A stretch of DNA of 64,000 nucleotides from Sabellastarte sp. h YS-2021 (lineage: Eukaryota > Annelida > Polychaeta > Sabellida > Sabellidae): positions 59,739,603-59,803,602 of the forward strand of contig OZ024929.1 of the NCBI GenBank assembly GCA_964017235.1, written 5' to 3'. Positions within the stretch are counted from its first letter, which is position 1. Each line of letters begins with the position of its first letter. The position numbers were made by a program, and so were the translations under genes. Below the pieces are notes generated by a model, which did no database searches, was not told the DNA's origin, and saw only the letters and a program-made list of their open reading frames with translations. This document shows positions 59,133 to 64,000 of this stretch, one piece after another.

Positions 59133-59465
59133 GTCCATGGTCAACCATGAATACTTAATTGCAGTTCACGGTCAACCATGGACCAGAGGACAGAGTCCAT
59201 TGTCAACCATGGACCAGAGAACAAAGTCCATGGTCAACCATGGACACTTGAATGTAGTCCATGGTCAATCATGGACAACTAGACTGAGTCCATGGTCTAA
59301 CATGGACGCTTACATGCAGTCCATGTTCAGGACATGAAAAACCATCATGTCCATGGTTTTTGATGGTCTGGTCCTTCATACGAGTATAGATTTTGATGGT
59401 CGTTCATGAATATCCATGGTCGACCATCAAATACCATGCAGTCCATGGTCATTCATGGTCACCAT
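59133..59465. repeat. Array of 20-nt palindromes at 31-bp spacing
   Basis: The consensus GTCCATGGTCAACCATGGAC is a 9-bp stem with a 2-nt centre. Copies start at 59,133, 59,164, 59,195, 59,226, 59,257, 59,288 and 59,319, exactly 31 bp apart, with 11-nt spacers that differ from copy to copy. Beyond 59,349 are looser copies (GTCCATGGTTTTTGATGG, CATGGTCGACCATC and others) to about 59,465. Stem changes are partly balanced by changes on the other arm. It abuts element E2. No coding sense is likely. Confidence 0.9.
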
Positions 59466-61826
59466 TTCGCCGGGGTACTCTTCTACTACCCTATGGGTCA
59501 AAAATTCGCTCGAAATCGCTCTATCTCTTACGGTTTTGGGGTTATTCACACTTTTTCATTTTCCGCTAAAATCCAAGATGGCCAACAAAAGTGGCGAAAA
59601 TTGAAATTTTTCCCCTTGGCATAGGATACTCTTATACTACTCTGTGGATCAAAAATTCGCTCGAAATTGCTCTATCTCTTAACGGTTTTTGAGATATTTG
59701 TGATTTTTCACATTTTCACTAAAAGTAGCGATAAAGTAGCCATTACTCACTTGTACATTGAGCAACAGTTGTGAAACTTAAATATGTTACAGTTCACAAA
59801 AAAGTAGATGAACAACATATTTGAGAGAAATTATGTAGCTGCAATACTTTTGAAGATACAAGCCATTTACTCATTATGGTTATCATTAAAAATTAACAAA
59901 GTAGCTATTACTCACTTAGCTATGGAGATACACTTCTAAACTACTGACCATGTTGTAGCTGTGGAGAAAGTAGCTGAACAACATATTGCAACAAAATACT
60001 CTAAATGCAATAGTTTGAGAGTTATAAATCATATAATCATATTAGGTAAAAGTGCTATTACTCACTCAAAAGTAGGCCAAAGTTCACCAAACCCTAAAAA
60101 TATTGAGGAGCGTAAAAATTCATTAGGACAAGTAATTTACCAAAAATGTGTAACTGTAGTAGTTTCAGAGAAAATAGCATCAGAGATGCCCGTAACCCAC
60201 AGCCTAGGGAAATATTTTGAACACTATGAGATATAGAAGTACTGTATCAGTACAAAGTTCAGGATACTTTCAGAGCACTGTCAATTATATAAAGGTCCAA
60301 ACAATGTTTAAATAGAGAAAATAATGTCTAATAGAAAGATAATGCATGTAAAAATGAAGTATTAAAACAAGATAATTCAATAACAATATGACAGCATTAA
60401 TCAGTAAACTAAAATTACAACACTCTTTATCTACATCTGCATGGCCGAATTATGGTTTAGATGTTTTGTATATTACCATGCATACAGAAGTGGTAATACA
60501 TTCAATGAATGCTTATATGTGGTGTTAGAGCAAAATCTGTGGCTCACTTGATGAAATTCCATCTGTTACAGTGGGAAGTTATAAACGTAAAATTCTTAAT
60601 AAATTCTAATATTACTTTAACAGTGCTTAATCTGCATCAAAAACAGACCCAAAGGTGCAACAAGATTTTAAAGGTCAAGGTCACTACGACAAGGTCAAAG
60701 TTCAAATTAAGGTCACACCATGATAATGCACACCTATAACCCCTAACCAATGTCCCTACCAAATATCAACTTCCTACACCTTACGGTTTTCGAGATATAG
60801 CCCGAACAAGATTTTATAGGTCAAGGTCACTACGGCAAGGTCAAAGGTCAAATCAAGGTCAGACCATGATGTTGCACACCTACACCCCCTAACCAATGTC
60901 CCTACATAGTATCAACTTCCTACACCTTACAGTTTTCGAGATATAGCCCGGACAAGATTTTATAGGTCAAGGTCACTACAGCAAGGTCAAAGGTCAAATC
61001 AAGGTCAGACCATGACGTTGCACACCTACACCCCCTAACCAATGTCCCTACCAAATATCAACTTCCTACACCTTTCAGTTTCCGAGATATAGCCCGGACA
61101 AGATTTTATAGGTCAAGGTCACTACGGAAAGGTCAAAGGTCAAATCAAGGTCACACCATGACATTGCACAACTACATCCCCTAACCAATGTTCCTACCAA
61201 ATATCAACTTCCTACACCTTACGGTTTCCGAGATATAGCCCGGACAAGATTTTCAAACTCAAGGTCACTACGGCAAGGTCAAAGGTCAAATCAAGGTCAG
61301 ACCATGACGTTGCACACCTACACCCCCTAACCAATGTCCCTACCAAATATCAACTTCCTACACCTTTCAGTTTCCGAGATATAGCCCGGACAAGATTTTA
61401 TAGGTCAAGGTCACTACGGAAAGGTCAAAGGTCAAATCAAGGTCACACCATGACATTGCACAACTACATCCCCTAACCAATGTTCCTACCAAATATCAAC
61501 TTCCTACACCTTACGGTTTCCGAGATATAGCCCAGACAAGATTTTCAAACTCAAGGTCACTACGGGAAGGTCAAAGGTCAAATCAAGGTCAGACCATGAC
61601 GTTGCACACCTACACATCCTAACCAATGTCCCTACCAAGTATCAACTTCCTACACCTTACGGTTTCTGAGATACAGCCCGGACAAACTTTTTCCCGCCAC
61701 CTGCCCATCATGACACCATGGGTGAAAACAATACCCTGACAGCCTTTAAGGTCTGTGGAGTAAAAACTGCGTGACCCACGCACGCACATACATGGTGTAA
61801 ATTATAATCTCCGGCCCAGCTCGATT
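59466..61826 (+). mobile_element. Helentron-like element, family E copy 2 (E2), split by D3
   Basis: Two ~150-bp units (59,475-59,700), then TAGCTATTACTC-type sequence and a 3' part matching E1 from about 42,540. D3 interrupts at 60,175-61,762. The 3' end reads ATAATCTCCGGCCCAGC and is cut by DIRS-B at about 61,827, before the full hairpin. The 5' end is not visible and the palindrome array lies in its place. Confidence 0.6.
60175..61762 (+). mobile_element. Helentron-like element, family D copy 3 (D3)
   Basis: The 5' end TAGCATCAGAGATGCCCGTA is followed by ACCCACAGCC. The 3' hairpin at 61,732-61,762 is imperfect (TACCCTGACAGCC / GGTCTGTGGAGTA). About seven ~146-bp units lie between 60,660 and 61,700; two-unit blocks repeat (about 291 bp), showing recent expansion. 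The insertion is in an AAAA tract of E2 and the empty site is at 42,618-42,621. Each unit has AGGTCAAGGTCA, AGGTCAAAGGTCA and TCAAGGTCAGACC. Confidence 0.8.
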
Positions 61827-64000
61827 CTTATTAAATTTGCAATTTTATTGCGTTAATACATCCTATCCAATGGACAATTGCTGAATAACTACCGCTTGGG
61901 CGGCGTGTAAGTTATTAGGGACTTAAGTGAACTCCTAAACAAACTAACAAAAAATTCTCCAGGCCTGGGTCGACTTTGAGGTTAGGAGACCTTTATAAGG
62001 CCATAGTCGGATAGCAGTGGCCAGTTATCCGGGCTATGCTGACGTTAACCGCCCCCCCCTTCCTTTTGACAGACCTGGTCTGAGGTTAGGGAGGAGAGGG
62101 ATGAGTTCAGTCCTATAAGAAGGAAATAAACATCCCAAAGGAAGCACGTCAGTTTTTTTGGTTTTTTTTTCATTTAACTATGTACAAACTATTTATATAT
62201 ATACATATCTCCTCAAAATCCAGGTTACTGGTGGATCTGCTGAGCAGCCACTACCGGACCCAGGTGATAAAGCTCTGAGTCAGCCCAAGCCACATCCTTC
62301 AAGTAGAATTGGGTGAAGTTGTTGTGAGACTTCCAATGGCAGGCTGATAATATCTCCTCCAGTGAGACTCCTGACTGGAAGGCCTTGGAAGCAGCAAAGG
62401 CCCCGACATCATGGGCTTTAACCTGATGTAGGGTGAGGGCTTCCTGGTCTGAGAGCTCGTTGCACAGGATCACAGTTTGTTTGATCCATGAGGAGATGGT
62501 GGTAGGTGAGATGTCCTTGTCAGAACCTTTCTTGAAGGAGACAAAGACCAACTCCTTATTCTGCCTGAGGTCTAAGGTCCTGTCCAAATAGTAGCGCAAA
62601 GCTCTGACCGGACAGAGGGACCTGTCAGACTTGAGGGACCTATCCAGAGTTGGGACTAGGGCTGGTATAACCACTGGGGCCACACTGTCTGGACCCTCTT
62701 TGGCCAGCTGATTCTTGGATAGAAAACTGGGTGATGGATACAGACACCTTTGACCAATCAGATTGGTGTCTAATATTTCTGTTTTGCCAAGCATGAATCT
62801 CACTTCTGCGCTTGCCCGACACAAGGGCCAAGAGGAAAACAGTCTTGAAGGTCAACCTTGGTCAACTGATGCAAGACCAGTGAGAGGTTCCAGGAGGGGA
62901 TACCCCTACTGCCTTTGGGTCTGTTTCTATGGAAACTATCCAGGAGACGAGTGAGATTTTCGTCCTTTCTGATGTTCAAGGGTGAGTTTCCCAGCTTATC
63001 AGCAATGGCTGACCTATAACCATCAATGGTGCTGGGCTGTAGCTTCCTGTCCTGAAATAGGTACATAAGGAAGTCAGCAACTGACTTTACAGGGGGTGCC
63101 CTGAAGTACACCTGATTAGTGACGCACCACTTTGTAAAAATGGTCCACTTTGCCTCATAGACTGATCTGGTGGATCCTCTTTGAGGAGCCTCAATTCTTG
63201 CTGCCACTGCTTCAGAGAAGCCCTGCTCCTTGATTGCTGAGGCTCTAGGAGCCATGCATGGAGATTTAGGTTTGGGATCTGATTGAAACGTTGTGTTAAC
63301 AGGCTGGGCAAGAAAGGCAGGCTCAGTGGGATCTGACTGGACATGGTCACTAGGTCCCAAAACCAAGGCATGTTGGGCCACCCCGGAGCAATCAGTATGA
63401 TTCTCTTGCATGGGGAGTCCTGCAACTTCTCCACCACTTTGCCCAAGATGGCTGCTGGTGGGAAGGCATATGCGTCCAGATCCTCCCATGGCAGACTGAG
63501 TGCATCCACTGCTGTGGCCAGGGGATCCGGTACCAGTGACACAAACAGGCAAGTTGTTGTTGAACCTCATGGCAAATAGGTTTATTTGAGGCCGGTGCCA
63601 CCTGCTGCATATTGCTTGGAAGACCTCTGGAAGGAGAGACCACTCTGTTTGGATGGTCTGGCCTAGTCTCGATAGCTTGTCTGCTACCACGTTCAGCCGG
63701 CCTGGAATGTGTCGGGCTTTGAGGGTCACTTGCTTCTGGGTACACCAGGTCAAGATTCTCCATAGTAGGGCACAAAGTGGGCCCGACCTCATGCCTCCTT
63801 CCTTGTTTATGTATGACACTACTGTAGTGTTGTCGGTTGCTACAAGTACTACCTTGTCAGTGCAGAGGTCTTGGAACTCTTTCAAAGCTAGAAAGACTGC
63901 TTTTAGTTCCAGATAGTTTATACGCAGCTTGCTTTCTGGCAGTGACCAGGACCCCCTTGCAGTGTGTTCGTTTAAGTGAGCACCCCACCCTTCTTTTCAT
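61827..64000 (-). mobile_element. DIRS-type tyrosine-recombinase retroelement (DIRS-B), 3' half, continues beyond window
   Basis: Minus strand. From the window edge inward: RNase H (about 63,960-63,640, with DNTTVVSYINKEGG and ARHIPGRLNVVADKLSRLG), a linker, then tyrosine recombinase (about 63,220-62,230, with KNQLAKEGPDS, CPVRALRYYLD and SACHWKSHNNFTQFYL, the last resembling the H-x-x-R...H/Y part of the catalytic site). At 61,827-61,895 is part of the internal complementary region (GTTAATACATCCTATCCAAT). It resembles DIRS-A closely. It is broken, with only a few breaks in the visible half, so it is younger-looking than DIRS-2. The 3' inverted repeat is not seen where expected. Confidence 0.8.

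Noticed and set aside
59133-59465. CRISPR array
   Set aside because: The repeats are degenerate palindromes with only 11-nt spacers and the window is clearly animal DNA with no cas genes. The geometry is interesting but not CRISPR.

Overview
This window reads as repeat-dominated intergenic DNA from an invertebrate animal genome, most likely a lophotrochozoan and perhaps a bivalve mollusc (inference). The reasons are AT-rich sequence, DIRS-type retroelements, PIF/Harbinger, hAT and pogo DNA transposons, tRNA-derived SINEs, and many short Helentron-like elements with tandem-repeat cores and a microsatellite before a terminal hairpin. I found no host protein-coding gene, rRNA, snRNA or free-standing tRNA gene. 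The proteins that can be read all belong to mobile elements.

Layout. 1-1.1 kb: tandem repeats and the 3' end of a hairpin-ended element (J). 1.1-2.15 kb: element D1, rich in AGGTCA motifs. 2.4-7.45 kb: two nested copies of family B with 169-bp tandem repeats, one holding a TIR transposon with TTTCTT target duplications and the other an hAT MITE. 7.8-26.4 kb: one DIRS-type fossil (minus strand), split by element F1 (9.7-21.2 kb) and by element D2 (24.6-25.6 kb). F1 itself holds a second DIRS-type fossil (13.85-19.32 kb), a SINE and a foldback. 26.4-27.5 kb: LINE 3' part. 27.5-35.4 kb: a PIF/Harbinger transposon with transposase and MADF-type accessory genes, opened by element A1. 35.4-42.7 kb: related satellite elements, a LINE RT scrap, a pogo-like MITE, an hAT MITE, element E1 and a DIRS scrap. 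42.9-46.6 kb: element A2, a close relative of A1 carrying a LINE fragment. 46.8-51.3 kb: element B3 with a SINE, then element H1. 51.5-58.2 kb: F2, I, an hAT MITE, G and F3. 59.1-59.5 kb: an array of 20-nt palindromes at 31-bp spacing. 59.5-61.8 kb: E2 split by D3. 61.8-64 kb: a third DIRS-type copy running off the window.

The main finding is that at least eight unrelated-looking repeat families share one end design. The 5' end is about (A)ACTAGA. A motif just inside it matches the left arm of a hairpin that closes the 3' end, often after a microsatellite, and the middle is an array of 146-350 bp units. This fits non-autonomous Helentron-like (pearl/HINE-type) elements, although no Rep-Helicase source gene is in the window. 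Because families occur in two or three copies, several insertions can be read against an empty partner inside the same window: both SINEs, D3, the DIRS at 13.85 kb and the LINE piece in A2. All boundaries come from reading by eye and may be off by a few bases.
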